DNA of 64,000 nucleotides, taken from Flavihumibacter fluvii. Its GTDB lineage: Bacteria > Bacteroidota > Bacteroidia > Chitinophagales > Chitinophagaceae. A program made the translations under genes and the position numbers. The DNA lies in assembly GCF_018595675.2 (NCBI RefSeq), contig NZ_CP092333.1, positions 1,698,001 to 1,762,000 of the forward strand, written 5' to 3'. The notes below the pieces were generated by a model. That model was not told the DNA's origin. It searched no databases and was given only the letters and a program-made list of their open reading frames with translations. How positions within the stretch are numbered: position 1 is the first letter of the stretch; every line of letters starts with the position of its first letter. Positions 37,137 through 45,920 of this stretch are shown here, in pieces.

Positions 37137-38198
37137 TTAATGTTGGCTTTCGTAAAGGCTACCATTTTTTGTTTTGATAAAGGCCTGGTAAGAAATTTCT
37201 TCCTGTTTGATAAAACCTTTGTTCGCCAGGGTACCATTCGCGACCATTTCCACTACTGCAGCAACAGAAGCTGCAGTAGTCCAGCTGATCGCACGCCATT
37301 CCTTGCCATTGATCAGGATCGGATGATAGGCATGGTAAAATTCTTCACGTGCCAGCTGGTCGCCTTTCCATCCTTCGACAACTGCATAAACATATACAAC
37401 ATCTTCACGTACCGGTGGTTTAGCTTCGGTTAAAATTTGTTCCACTAATTCACGTTTCTCTTTAAGGATCAGCTCATACAACAGGAACCGCATCAGTTTA
37501 GCATGACCTGGATACCGCATTGTTTTGTAATTCAGCGTATCTACCTTACCAGCGAGGGTTTCACACATGGTACCCAAACCGCCACTGGTACTGAAAGCTT
37601 CAAATTCCTGCCCTTCAATATTGATCATTTCAATGCCCTCAAGTGAAGGCACCATTTTACGTTCTCCATTGTGGATCACTTCCGCGTCATTGATATATTC
37701 ATTAATTACACCGGCCGGTGACCATGTAAATGAATACCCCATCAGCCCGTTTGGAAATCGGGGTAACGCCCCAACCCGTAATTCCACATCCCGTAATTTA
37801 GTAAAGCGGCTATACAGGTCTGCCCCCACAATACCAATAAAACCAGGTGCAAGTCCGCATTGTGGCGCCATTACCCCTTTGGAAGTCTTCGCCATTTCAC
37901 GGATGGCCGAGGTAGTGGCCACATCCTCTGTAAGGTCAAAATAGTGGATACCCAGTTTATGGGCTGCCTGGGCAACAGGCAGGTTCAGGTTATAAGGTAG
38001 GCAGGAAACCACCGCATCCTGGTTGGCTAAAAAGCTTTCCAGTTGGGCAGTATCTTTAATAGATCCCAACTGCACAGTAAAAGGTACATCAGTGGCAGGT
38101 TTATTCTGGTCAAACCCGGTAACGGTAAACAAATCGGCCAGAAGGGTTCCCACCAAAGAACCAACCTTGCCAAGTCCAACGACAGCAACGTTCTTCAT
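37137..38198 (-). CDS. Saccharopine dehydrogenase-family oxidoreductase
   Basis: A 353-residue protein with an N-terminal Rossmann motif (VAVVGLGKVGSLVG), SCLPYNLNLPVAQAA, and MAPQCGLAPGFIGI, the conserved segment of saccharopine dehydrogenase and lysine-epsilon-dehydrogenase-like enzymes. The C-terminal half (TSGGLGTMCETL, YKTMRYPGHAKLM) is also typical. With the DUF1338 gene right behind it, a step in lysine catabolism is likely: either saccharopine cleavage or direct oxidative deamination of lysine. Which one cannot be decided here. Confidence 0.87.
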   Translation of the reverse strand: MKNVAVVGLGKVGSLVGTLLADLFTVTGFDQNKPATDVPFTVQLGSIKDTAQLESFLANQDAVVSCLPYNLNLPVAQAAHKLGIHYFDLTEDVATTSAIREMAKTSKGVMAPQCGLAPGFIGIVGADLYSRFTKLRDVELRVGALPRFPNGLMGYSFTWSPAGVINEYINDAEVIHNGERKMVPSLEGIEMINIEGQEFEAFSTSGGLGTMCETLAGKVDTLNYKTMRYPGHAKLMRFLLYELILKEKRELVEQILTEAKPPVREDVVYVYAVVEGWKGDQLAREEFYHAYHPILINGKEWRAISWTTAASVAAVVEMVANGTLANKGFIKQEEISYQAFIKTKNGSLYESQH

Positions 38199-38261
38199 CT
38201 TATAGAAGTTTAATTTATATTTAAATGAATTACAATAAAATAGCCAGTAAAACAGGGTACA

Positions 38262-38426
38262 ATGGAGATCCAGCGATGGTCAGGGAATATTGGCACAGGA
38301 AGACCGCAGGTAGGACATATATGCCCCGAAGATGTTAACTACGTGATTCATGCCTGTGAAATGTGTACTTTTGAATACGGCAGCAAAATTAAGGTTTTAG
38401 AACAAAAAAAGCCTGTAATTGAATAA
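38262..38426 (+). CDS. Possible small protein of 54 residues (uncertain)
   Basis: An ATG-to-TAA frame in the 266-base gap between the divergent saccharopine dehydrogenase and DUF177 genes. It has His-Ile-Cys (about residue 20) and HACEMC (about 30-35), a spacing that could bind metal, and a Lys-rich tail. It ends just before the DUF177 promoter. I recognise no family and see no strong ribosome-binding site. It may be chance. Confidence 0.25.
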   Translation: MEIQRWSGNIGTGRPQVGHICPEDVNYVIHACEMCTFEYGSKIKVLEQKKPVIE

Positions 38427-38434
38427 TATTTTAC

Positions 38435-38442
38435 TACCTTTG
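38435..38442 (+). promoter_or_regulatory. -7 promoter element for DUF177-rpmF-plsX operon
   Basis: TACCTTTG matches the Bacteroidota -7 consensus TAnnTTTG exactly, 22 bases before the DUF177 ATG. A good -33 TTTG at the usual spacing is not obvious. Confidence 0.6.
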
Positions 38443-38464
38443 CCAACCTTTAAAAAAGGTACTC

Positions 38465-39019
38465 ATGACTAGCAGACGGGAATTTGATATAGCTTTTGTG
38501 GGATTGAAGCCTGGAATTCATGAGTTTGCATATGAAATAACGGATCGTTTTTTTGAACCGTATAAAGAGCAGGAATTCCACAATTGTTCTGCGCAAGTCA
38601 AACTGTCGCTGGACAAGAAAAACGGCTTAATCCTGTTGAAATTTGAAATTGGCGGCAAGGTTGAAGTGGTTTGCGACAGGTGCGGAAGTACAACACTCCC
38701 ATGGAACCTGTGGGACGAATTCAACATTGTGGTAAAACTGGTGGAGAATCCGGAAGAAATGAATGAACAGGAAGAAGACCCAGACGTATACTATATTTCA
38801 AGAGGGGAAAGTCACCTGCACATTGCCGACTGGATTTATGAATTCATTGTTTTAAGCCTGCCAATGCAGAAAATGTGTGCAGAAGAAGAGATCGGGCAGC
38901 CTTATTGTAATATGGAAGCGCTGGAAATGTTGAAGAAAATGGGAACGGGTGAAGAATCTGAAATTAAGGGGAACCCGGTGTGGAAAGGACTCGAGAAATT
39001 TAAAGACCTGGATAATTGA
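38465..39019 (+). CDS. DUF177 (YceD-like) large-subunit rRNA accumulation protein
   Basis: A 184-residue protein of the YceD/DUF177 family. The conserved Cys pair is in VVCDRCGS (Cys70, Cys73), with further cysteines in KMCAEEE and QPYCN near the C-terminus, and a highly acidic middle region. The family is linked to 23S rRNA and large-subunit assembly. Its place directly before rpmF (26 bases) and plsX is conserved across many bacteria. Confidence 0.93.
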   Translation: MTSRREFDIAFVGLKPGIHEFAYEITDRFFEPYKEQEFHNCSAQVKLSLDKKNGLILLKFEIGGKVEVVCDRCGSTTLPWNLWDEFNIVVKLVENPEEMNEQEEDPDVYYISRGESHLHIADWIYEFIVLSLPMQKMCAEEEIGQPYCNMEALEMLKKMGTGEESEIKGNPVWKGLEKFKDLDN

Positions 39020-39045
39020 TTTTTGTATTTATAAACTGTTGAAAG

Positions 39046-39240
39046 ATGCCAAATCCGAAACGCAGACATTCCCAGCAGCGTAGTGCTAAAAGAAGGACAC
39101 ACTACAAGGCAGCAATAGCTACCCTGAGTACTGACAGCACAACTGGTGAATTGCATGTACGTCACCGCGCACACGTGAGCGAGGGTAAATTGTTTTACAA
39201 GGGTAAGTTGGTGGCTGAGAAAGCTCCCATCAAAAAGTAA
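39046..39240 (+). CDS. rpmF: 50S ribosomal protein L32
   Basis: A 64-residue basic protein beginning MPNPKRRHSQQRSAKRRTHY, the L32 signature. The zinc-ribbon cysteines found in some L32 proteins are absent, as is common in this phylum. It is flanked by DUF177 and plsX in the standard operon. Confidence 0.97.
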   Translation: MPNPKRRHSQQRSAKRRTHYKAAIATLSTDSTTGELHVRHRAHVSEGKLFYKGKLVAEKAPIKK

Positions 39241-39273
39241 TTAACCTGTACACAATTTTATAGTTTGCCGGAG

Positions 39274-40218
39274 ATGAAAATCGGTCTGGACATGATGGGT
39301 GGAGATTTTGCACCGCTTGAAACGGTGAAGGGCCTCCAACTTTGGTTGTCTGAACATGATACTCCGGCAAATATTTTTTTGTTTGGAGATGAAGGACAGG
39401 TTCTTCCGCTCCTGGATGAATTCGCGATCCCAAAAGAACGTATCACAATGGTGCATGCCCCTGAGGTAGTCGGTATGCACGAACATCCCACCAAAGCCCT
39501 TAAGGAAAAAAAGCAGTCTTCCATTTCCGTTGGATTTTATTTCATGGCGCAGGGAAAGATTGATGCTTTTATCAGCGCAGGGAACACTGGTGCTATGCTT
39601 GTTGGTGCACTTTACAGCCTTAAAACCATTGAAGGAATCCTACGTCCAACTATCTCTACCATCATCCCAAAAGAAGATGGTCAAACTGGTTTATTACTCG
39701 ATGTTGGATTGAACGCTGATTGTAAACCAGAGAACCTGAACCAATTTGCCATTCTGGGATCGCTATATGCCCAACATATTTTAGGCATAGGTAATCCCCG
39801 GGTAGCGCTCATTAATATCGGAGAAGAAGAAGGAAAGGGAAATATCCTGGCACAAGCTGCTTATCCCCTGCTAAAAGAAAACCCCCAGATCAATTTTGTT
39901 GGAAACATTGAAGGCCGCGATGTACTACTAGACAAAGCTGATGTGATGGTCTGCGAAGGCTTTACAGGAAATATCATCTTGAAGTTAGCCGAGTCACTTT
40001 ACGAAATCACCAACCGGAAAGCCATCCAAAACGAATATTTTGAGCGATTCAATTTTGAGATTTATGGTGGAACGCCGGTATTGGGAATCAATAAACCGGT
40101 AATCATCGGCCATGGCATTTCACACGCAAAGGCATTTTCTAATATGCTGCAACTCAGTGCCAGGATGATTGAAAGTGATTTCTTTGAACAGATGCAACAC
40201 AGTTTCAGCACCACCTGA
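39274..40218 (+). CDS. plsX: Phosphate acyltransferase
   Basis: A 314-residue enzyme. The ATG at 39274 (MKIGLDMMGGDFAP) is the family start; a TTG three codons earlier is open too. FISAGNTGAMLVGAL, DVGLNADCKPENL, LINIGEEEGKGN and VMVCEGFTGNI are PlsX motifs. It makes acyl-phosphate from acyl-ACP for phospholipid synthesis. In many genomes fabH comes next, but here a CPBP membrane protein follows four bases later. Confidence 0.96.
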   Translation: MKIGLDMMGGDFAPLETVKGLQLWLSEHDTPANIFLFGDEGQVLPLLDEFAIPKERITMVHAPEVVGMHEHPTKALKEKKQSSISVGFYFMAQGKIDAFISAGNTGAMLVGALYSLKTIEGILRPTISTIIPKEDGQTGLLLDVGLNADCKPENLNQFAILGSLYAQHILGIGNPRVALINIGEEEGKGNILAQAAYPLLKENPQINFVGNIEGRDVLLDKADVMVCEGFTGNIILKLAESLYEITNRKAIQNEYFERFNFEIYGGTPVLGINKPVIIGHGISHAKAFSNMLQLSARMIESDFFEQMQHSFSTT

Positions 40219-40222
40219 TGCC

Positions 40223-41164
40223 ATGCAAGCTCTATTTACTTATTTCCAGGATTTTTTCCACCAAACGAATAAGCCTTTTCTCATTTTTTGTACGGCTTTT
40301 GCCGCATCATTGATTTTTGTGAATTTCAAATGGGATATTGAGCCCAAATGGCTGGCAACCTTACCCAACCGGCCCGTTAAATTTGCCGGTTTTTATGGGT
40401 TGTACCTTTTGGCCTTTGGAATTCCATACCTGTTCTATCTGCTGTTTGTCCGACCATCTGCCCAAAACCCATTTCCAATTGTTCTGGTTATCATTGCCCC
40501 GGCCATTTTTGCCCTAAAAGTCACCGCTGGCGGATGGCAGGAGTTGATCCGCTCTTTTGTTCCCGGAAACAATGGCCGGTTCCTCGCCATCATCAGTGAC
40601 TGGCCTATTCGTTTATTGATTACTGCCAGTATTCTTTTACTTATCCAATTCCTTTATAAAACGACTTTAATTTCAGGGGCCGAAGGTTACGGATTAACCA
40701 CACAAAACTTTAAATGGTTGCCGTACCTGCTGATGGTGATCGCCATCGTACCACTGGTTGCTTATGCTGCCGGCCAACCCGCTTTCCTGCAAACCTACCC
40801 GAAACTGAAAGCTTTGAGCTTCCTGGAACCTGGTGGCCCAACAACTATCCAGAAAATACTATATGAATTGTCCTATGGAAGCGATTTTTTCACAATTGAA
40901 TTATTTTTCCGCGGTTTTTTAGTGGTCATTTTCACCAGGTTTGCTGGTCCGGCTGCGATCTTACCCATGGCGGTTTTTTATTGTTCCATACATTTTGGAA
41001 AGCCTTTACTGGAATGCATTTCTTCTTATTTTGGCGGCATCCTCCTGGGTATTATCGCCTGTTATTCCCAATCAATTATTGGAGGGATCATTGTACACCT
41101 CGGATTGGCCTGGATGATGGAGCTCGCAGCCATTTTAGCATCTAACCGGTTTATAAAAGGGTGA
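40223..41164 (+). CDS. CPBP-family membrane protein (Rce1/CAAX-protease-like)
   Basis: A 313-residue protein with about eight membrane helices. The CPBP core is present: IELFFRGFLV (motif 1), YCSIHFGKP (motif 2) and GGIIVHLGLAW (motif 3). Motif 1 carries a single Glu where the classic form is EExxxR; the first Glu is Ile, a variant I believe is common in a subgroup. Proteolysis is therefore uncertain. The frame extends upstream into plsX, but the ATG at 40223 follows the plsX stop by four bases. Confidence 0.83.
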   Translation: MQALFTYFQDFFHQTNKPFLIFCTAFAASLIFVNFKWDIEPKWLATLPNRPVKFAGFYGLYLLAFGIPYLFYLLFVRPSAQNPFPIVLVIIAPAIFALKVTAGGWQELIRSFVPGNNGRFLAIISDWPIRLLITASILLLIQFLYKTTLISGAEGYGLTTQNFKWLPYLLMVIAIVPLVAYAAGQPAFLQTYPKLKALSFLEPGGPTTIQKILYELSYGSDFFTIELFFRGFLVVIFTRFAGPAAILPMAVFYCSIHFGKPLLECISSYFGGILLGIIACYSQSIIGGIIVHLGLAWMMELAAILASNRFIKG

Positions 41165-41186
41165 ATTATTTGCCTATTTTTAGGCC

Positions 41187-41597
41187 ATGATTGCTGATAT
41201 CACAAAGGAAATTGTTTTTCAAACTGCGCGGTCAGGAGGTAGCGGCGGTCAAAATGTGAACAAGGTCGAGACCATGGTAGAAGGTCGTTGGAATATAGAA
41301 TCTTCACGCCTTTTTTCGGGAGAACAAAAGCTAATCCTCCAACATAAACTGGCTAATAAACTAACAGCACAAGGCGACCTGCTGGTTAAGTCACAAACCG
41401 AAAGAAACCAGTTGGGAAATAAGGCCCAGGTGATATCAAAAATGAATGCGCTGGTAAAATCGGCCTTACAAAAAAAGAAATCGCGCATCGCCACAAAGCC
41501 AACAAAAGCTGCAAAAGAAAAAAGAATCGAGCACAAAAAAATACATGCCGGGAAAAAACTCAACCGGCAAAGATTGAAACCAGGCAAACACTTTTAA
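41187..41597 (+). CDS. arfB: Alternative ribosome-rescue peptidyl-tRNA hydrolase ArfB
   Basis: A 136-residue RF1-like protein with the catalytic GGQ at residues 20-22 (SGGSGGQNVNK), followed by the VETMVEG and LLVKSQTERNQ segments. The C-terminal tail is strongly basic (Lys/Arg-rich, ending RLKPGKHF), which in ArfB enters the empty mRNA channel of stalled ribosomes. It lies 22 bases after the CPBP gene. Confidence 0.93.
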   Translation: MIADITKEIVFQTARSGGSGGQNVNKVETMVEGRWNIESSRLFSGEQKLILQHKLANKLTAQGDLLVKSQTERNQLGNKAQVISKMNALVKSALQKKKSRIATKPTKAAKEKRIEHKKIHAGKKLNRQRLKPGKHF

Positions 41598-41640
41598 TCC
41601 AGCGTTTGGATGTAATGCAATTGCCTTAATTTAAAAAAAA

Positions 41641-42014
41641 TCTTCTCTCCTGTAAGCCGGATTCTGTTCCATCCAAAGATGGCCGCTATCATTTATCTGG
41701 CCGTGTCATTGCTGGCACGATCTAGCTGCCTACCCTCCGGCGTTGGCCCCTTTCGGAACCATTGGACGAGCCGCCCTCAACCACCGGTATACATGGCATT
41801 TCAGCATACAAGGTTTACCCCCATTGAGCATTGCTACCCAATGCCGTAGGCTCTTACCCTACATTTTCACCTTTTCCCCGGTTGCCCGAAGTAGTTATTT
41901 TCTGTGGCACTGTCTGTAAACGGTTACCCGCTCCCCGGCTGTTAACCGGTATATTGCCCTGTGCTGTCCGGACTTTCCTCGACACTTTCATGCCGCGATA
42001 GCGCGGAGAGAAGA
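41641..42014 (-). ncRNA. rnpB: RNase P RNA (bacterial class A)
   Basis: The minus strand carries the conserved GAGGAAAGTCCGGAC near the 5' end (about 41972-41985) and ACAGAATCCGGCTTAC near the 3' end (about 41654-41669). The outer P1 helix pairs TCTTCTCTCC with GGAGAGAAGA at the two limits given. A run of eight T follows the 3' end on the minus strand (41640-41633), fitting intrinsic termination. It processes tRNA 5' ends. The ends are set from P1 pairing and may be off by a few bases. Confidence 0.95.
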
Positions 42015-42017
42015 ATA

Positions 42018-42025
42018 CAAAGATA
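42018..42025 (-). promoter_or_regulatory. -7 promoter element for rnpB
   Basis: TATCTTTG on the minus strand matches TAnnTTTG exactly and sits four bases before the deduced 5' end of rnpB, the expected distance. No TTTG is found at the preferred upstream spacing (the nearest is 24 bases away). Confidence 0.65.
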
Positions 42026-42119
42026 GGGAATCATAAGTTGTGGGGTGTACAAACCAGTATATGGGTCATCCAAAAACTACCTGGAGAGCTCGCCTTGAAC
42101 CTTGTTTAAAGGCTTACTG

Positions 42120-43151
42120 CTAATATTGAAAATGTATCTCAGTTGCTCCATACCCATAACTCGGATGATACTGGTTCACAAAGTATTTTACGTTTTTCCG
42201 AAGCCGCAATATGCCGTGTATTTCATCGCGTAACCTGCCACTGCCTACACCATGGATGATCGTTAATATGGGCTGCATATGTGCGAGGGCCAGTTCGTAA
42301 TACTTCTCAAATTCATCTACCTGCAACATCAGGATCTCATGGTTGCTCATATTCTTCCAGTCGTCGGTGAGTTTCTCAATATGCAGATCCACTACTGTTC
42401 GTGCCGGTGGCAGGTATTGCCGGGCTTTGGATGCCTCGTATACTTTATACCCCGCAGCAGCCAATTTGCCGAGCTCCATTTTATCCTCTTCCACCTTATT
42501 GGGATAATCCTTAAATAATTGGTAAGAAAATGTGGGCTCACCCTTAGCCTGGATCTCCTGGATCTTCATAAATATCTGCTTTGGCTTCAGTTTCAGGGAT
42601 GCCTCAAAATAAGGCGCCTTACCTTTATCAGGTGTTAGTAAAGAAAACTCCACATGAAACGATGGACTATCATTCAGACTTGAAAAGGGAATGTCATGAA
42701 GGTAAAAATCCTGGAAGGCAAGTACCTGGTTCTTTAATTCAAAATCAGTTTCCCCAAAGTATTTCAATTGGTAGGTAAACTGGTACCCGGTTTCATTCTG
42801 GTTGTGCAGGTGTATCTTAAGCAAAGTCACTACATCATCCCCAAAATCATCCTGTTCGAACTTAGGAATAAAAGTGATCCAGACACCATTGGGATCGCGT
42901 TTCGGTAATTGCCTGATCTTTTCTTTGGGTACCTGGTCAATAAAGGTCTTTGGTATTGCAGCTTTTTTCTCCGGCACCAGCTTTTGCTTTGAGAACATCT
43001 TGTAATAAGGGAAATCCAGCTGGTCAGTATAGGCCGGGAATTTTACACCGCGCACATCCACCACCACCATGTTGTCATCAATAATCTCCGCTACCACACC
43101 ATCTTCATTGGTGATCTTTACCACCACCTTATCGCCAACTTCAAATTTCAT
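42120..43151 (-). CDS. DUF2027 and Smr domain protein
   Basis: A 343-residue cytoplasmic protein. The ATG at 43151 (MKFEVGDKVVVKI) is the natural start; the frame extends 18 codons further. An N-terminal KOW/DUF2027-like region (1-60) precedes a beta-rich middle, and a C-terminal Smr domain (about 260-343) has VDLHIEKLTDDW and IIHGVGSGRLRDEIH. Smr domains nick or bind nucleic acids (MutS2 and ribosome-collision proteins). The role of this Bacteroidota type is not known. Confidence 0.87.
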   Translation of the reverse strand: MKFEVGDKVVVKITNEDGVVAEIIDDNMVVVDVRGVKFPAYTDQLDFPYYKMFSKQKLVPEKKAAIPKTFIDQVPKEKIRQLPKRDPNGVWITFIPKFEQDDFGDDVVTLLKIHLHNQNETGYQFTYQLKYFGETDFELKNQVLAFQDFYLHDIPFSSLNDSPSFHVEFSLLTPDKGKAPYFEASLKLKPKQIFMKIQEIQAKGEPTFSYQLFKDYPNKVEEDKMELGKLAAAGYKVYEASKARQYLPPARTVVDLHIEKLTDDWKNMSNHEILMLQVDEFEKYYELALAHMQPILTIIHGVGSGRLRDEIHGILRLRKNVKYFVNQYHPSYGYGATEIHFQY

Positions 43152-43164
43152 GGCGCAAAGATAA

Positions 43165-44847
43165 TCAGTTTGAGGAAGCTGCCAGTTTGCTTTTCCTGTA
43201 ACCATAGAGGAAATATACCGTCAAGCCCAGGGCCATCCAGCCAAAAAAGACCATCCAGCTTTTTGCCGGGATCTCGATCATCAGGTACAAACAACATAAC
43301 ATACCCAATACCGGTATCAGGGAGTATTTTCGAAGGAAAGAAAAGAGCCCTATCAGCCAGGCGCCCACCATAAAGACCAGGAACAACACTTCCTGGTACC
43401 CTTCAGCGCCAATATTCCCGATAGCATCGCTAATCCTGTCTTTAAATAATACAGTGAATATTATGATAATAACAGGAATAATCCATTTTCCATTGATATA
43501 GGGAAGGTTAAACTTACCGGGTTTGCTGGCTAGCCTCGGCAATACCAATACACCGCCGCAAACCAGCACAAATGCGAATAAGGTGCCGATACTTGTTAGG
43601 TCAGTCATTAGTTTGTCATCCGCAAATAACACTGGAATCCCAACTACCAAGCCAGTTACCAGGGTAGCAAACCATGGGGTTTGGTATTTCTTGTGAATCT
43701 TTGAAAATGATTTTGGCAATAGTCCATCGCGGCTCATGCTCATCCATATGCGCGGCTGGCCAATCTGGAAGACCAGCATTACACTTGTAGCAGCCACAAC
43801 GGCACTAATAGAAATAAAAGTACCCACTTTCTGCATGTTGATCTTCTCAAATACAAAAGCCAGCGGATCGGTTACACCTTCAAACTCCTTATAATTCACA
43901 AGACCAGTGATCACAAGCGTTGTGACCACATAGATGATCGTACATAAAATCAGCGAATTGATCATTCCCCGCGGCATATCGCGCTGCGGATTCGCACATT
44001 CTTCCGCTGTAGTTGAAATAGCATCAAAACCAATATAGGCAAAGAACACCGCTGAAACACCTTTCAACACACCTGTCATCCCATTGGGCAGGAAAGGTGT
44101 CCAGTTGCCTGTTGTATTTTCTGAAAAAATAATCCAGATACCCACAATAGCAATAAAGATCAGTACGCATATCTTCAAACCCACCATAAAATTGGCCGTA
44201 TTCTTACTTTCTTTGATACCGATGTACGCCAATAGCGTAATGATACACACGATAAAAAAAGCAGGCAGATTAATCACCAGGGGAAACCCTAATAACTTCG
44301 GTGCAGTAGCATAGATCAGGGCATCAGCCGGTTGCCCGGCTTCAATCGCGGCATCATAAGCGTGTTTCGCTGTTGCATAACCGGTAGTGAGGTAATCGGG
44401 CAGGGATATATGAAAAACATTGTGCAGGATATTATTAAAATAACTGCTCCAGCTGATCGCCACAACAATATTGCCTATGCTGTATTCCAGGATAAGCGCC
44501 CATCCTAAAATCCAGGCGATTAATTCACCAAAAGTCACATAGGAATAAGTATAAGCACTACCGGATACCGGGACCCGGGAAGCAAATTCCGCATAACACA
44601 GGGCAGTAAATCCACAGGTCACAGCAGTGATCAAAAATAAAAAGATAACACCCGGCCCTCCATTAAATGCCGCTGACCCAATGGTTGAAAATATACCGGC
44701 GCCAATCACCGCCGCAATACCCATAAAAGTCAGGTCGCGTACATTCAGCACTTTTTTCATCCCGGTTTCATGGCCATCAGCCAATCCCTGTTCATGGTCA
44801 CGGATGATTTTATCGATCGATTTTTTTCGGAATAAAGAAGTCGACAT
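43165..44847 (-). CDS. APC-family amino-acid permease
   Basis: A 560-residue transporter with twelve or more membrane helices. VRDLTFMGIAAVIGAGIF (helix 1 with the unwound GAGIF segment), SGSAYTYSYVTFGELIAW, FAYIGFDAISTTAEE and PRDMPRGMI are typical of cationic or branched amino-acid permeases (YfnA/CAT type). The substrate is not certain. It lies 13 bases before the DUF2027/Smr gene on the same strand and 37 bases after the prenyl synthase. Confidence 0.92.
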   Translation of the reverse strand: MSTSLFRKKSIDKIIRDHEQGLADGHETGMKKVLNVRDLTFMGIAAVIGAGIFSTIGSAAFNGGPGVIFLFLITAVTCGFTALCYAEFASRVPVSGSAYTYSYVTFGELIAWILGWALILEYSIGNIVVAISWSSYFNNILHNVFHISLPDYLTTGYATAKHAYDAAIEAGQPADALIYATAPKLLGFPLVINLPAFFIVCIITLLAYIGIKESKNTANFMVGLKICVLIFIAIVGIWIIFSENTTGNWTPFLPNGMTGVLKGVSAVFFAYIGFDAISTTAEECANPQRDMPRGMINSLILCTIIYVVTTLVITGLVNYKEFEGVTDPLAFVFEKINMQKVGTFISISAVVAATSVMLVFQIGQPRIWMSMSRDGLLPKSFSKIHKKYQTPWFATLVTGLVVGIPVLFADDKLMTDLTSIGTLFAFVLVCGGVLVLPRLASKPGKFNLPYINGKWIIPVIIIIFTVLFKDRISDAIGNIGAEGYQEVLFLVFMVGAWLIGLFSFLRKYSLIPVLGMLCCLYLMIEIPAKSWMVFFGWMALGLTVYFLYGYRKSKLAASSN

Positions 44848-44884
44848 GCAGTGTGTTTATGTTGTCAAGTTAGGAAAATATTGA

Positions 44885-45850
44885 TCAGTAGTCTCGTTTC
44901 ACCAGGAACTCTGCTAATTCTAAAAGGGGTAGTTTACGCTTACTCACCACCGCAATATCTTCAAGGTGCCGGAAAGCTGCGGCACTGTAGGTGGTTTTTA
45001 ATTCACGCGCCCATTCATCCACACCACACTGGCGGAAAAGGGCCAATACCCGCTGTACTTTATCAGGCGGATTAGAAGCCATTAAACCATATAATTCTTC
45101 ACGCTGCGCAGCATTAGCCGTTTCCAGCGCTTTGATCAGTAAAAATGTTTTTTTATTGGCCAATATATCACCGCCCACCTGCTTACCGAACTTTTCGGGA
45201 TCCCCAAAGGCATCCAGGTAATCATCCTGAACCTGGAAAGCAATTCCCAGGTTACGGCCGAATTGGTACATATGTTGTTGGTTGCCTTCACCAGCCCCAC
45301 CCAAAATTGCCCCCAGCTTCAGGCTTGCCGCCAACAAAACAGAGGTCTTCAATTCAATCATATGCAGGTAGGCAGAAAGGGAGACCTGCTCCATTTTCTC
45401 AAAGTCCATATCGATCTGCTGACCTTCGCAAACTTCCTTGGCTGTTTTATTAAACAGGTAAATGATCCTATGCAGGTGTTCAGATTTGATCTTGTTCAGG
45501 TAATCATAGGCCACTACCAGCATCACATCGCCTGCCAGCAAGGCCGTGGGCTCACCAAATTTGTTGTGCACCGTTTCCATACCCCTTCTCAAGGGCGCTT
45601 TATCCATGATATCATCATGTATAAGGGTGAAATTATGGAAGAGTTCTATGGCTGTGGCAACATGCCAGGTATCAGCATTGATGGTATCAAACAATTCATT
45701 GCCCATGAGGCAACAAACCGGCCGCACCCTTTTCCCACCCAGCCCCAGGAAATAATTTGCTGGCTGGTAAAGGCTTGCCGGATGCTCAGGGAAATGGGCT
45801 GTCTGGAAGTATAGGGCAAAATCCCTCGACAATTCTTCAAAAGAATGCAT
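44885..45850 (-). CDS. Polyprenyl diphosphate synthase
   Basis: A 321-residue trans-prenyltransferase. The first aspartate-rich motif is Asp79-Asp80-Ile-Met-Asp83 (LIHDDIMDKAPLRRG) and the second is Asp209-Asp210-Tyr-Leu-Asp213 (QVQDDYLDAFGD); GGKRVRP near residue 40 binds diphosphate. It joins isopentenyl units to make farnesyl, geranylgeranyl or longer diphosphates. Chain length cannot be set with confidence, because the residue five before the first motif is Phe74 but Thr75 follows. Confidence 0.92.
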   Translation of the reverse strand: MHSFEELSRDFALYFQTAHFPEHPASLYQPANYFLGLGGKRVRPVCCLMGNELFDTINADTWHVATAIELFHNFTLIHDDIMDKAPLRRGMETVHNKFGEPTALLAGDVMLVVAYDYLNKIKSEHLHRIIYLFNKTAKEVCEGQQIDMDFEKMEQVSLSAYLHMIELKTSVLLAASLKLGAILGGAGEGNQQHMYQFGRNLGIAFQVQDDYLDAFGDPEKFGKQVGGDILANKKTFLLIKALETANAAQREELYGLMASNPPDKVQRVLALFRQCGVDEWARELKTTYSAAAFRHLEDIAVVSKRKLPLLELAEFLVKRDY

Positions 45851-45920
45851 ACTCGATCGCGTATTTGTTGCGAACGGCTAAAATAATGGATTTAGTGAGA
45901 AGCCCGTCATATTAAAAATG

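Noticed and set aside
45263-45814. 183-residue plus-strand frame over the prenyl synthase gene
   Set aside because: It is antisense to clear prenyl synthase motifs (both aspartate-rich sites) and shows no domain features.
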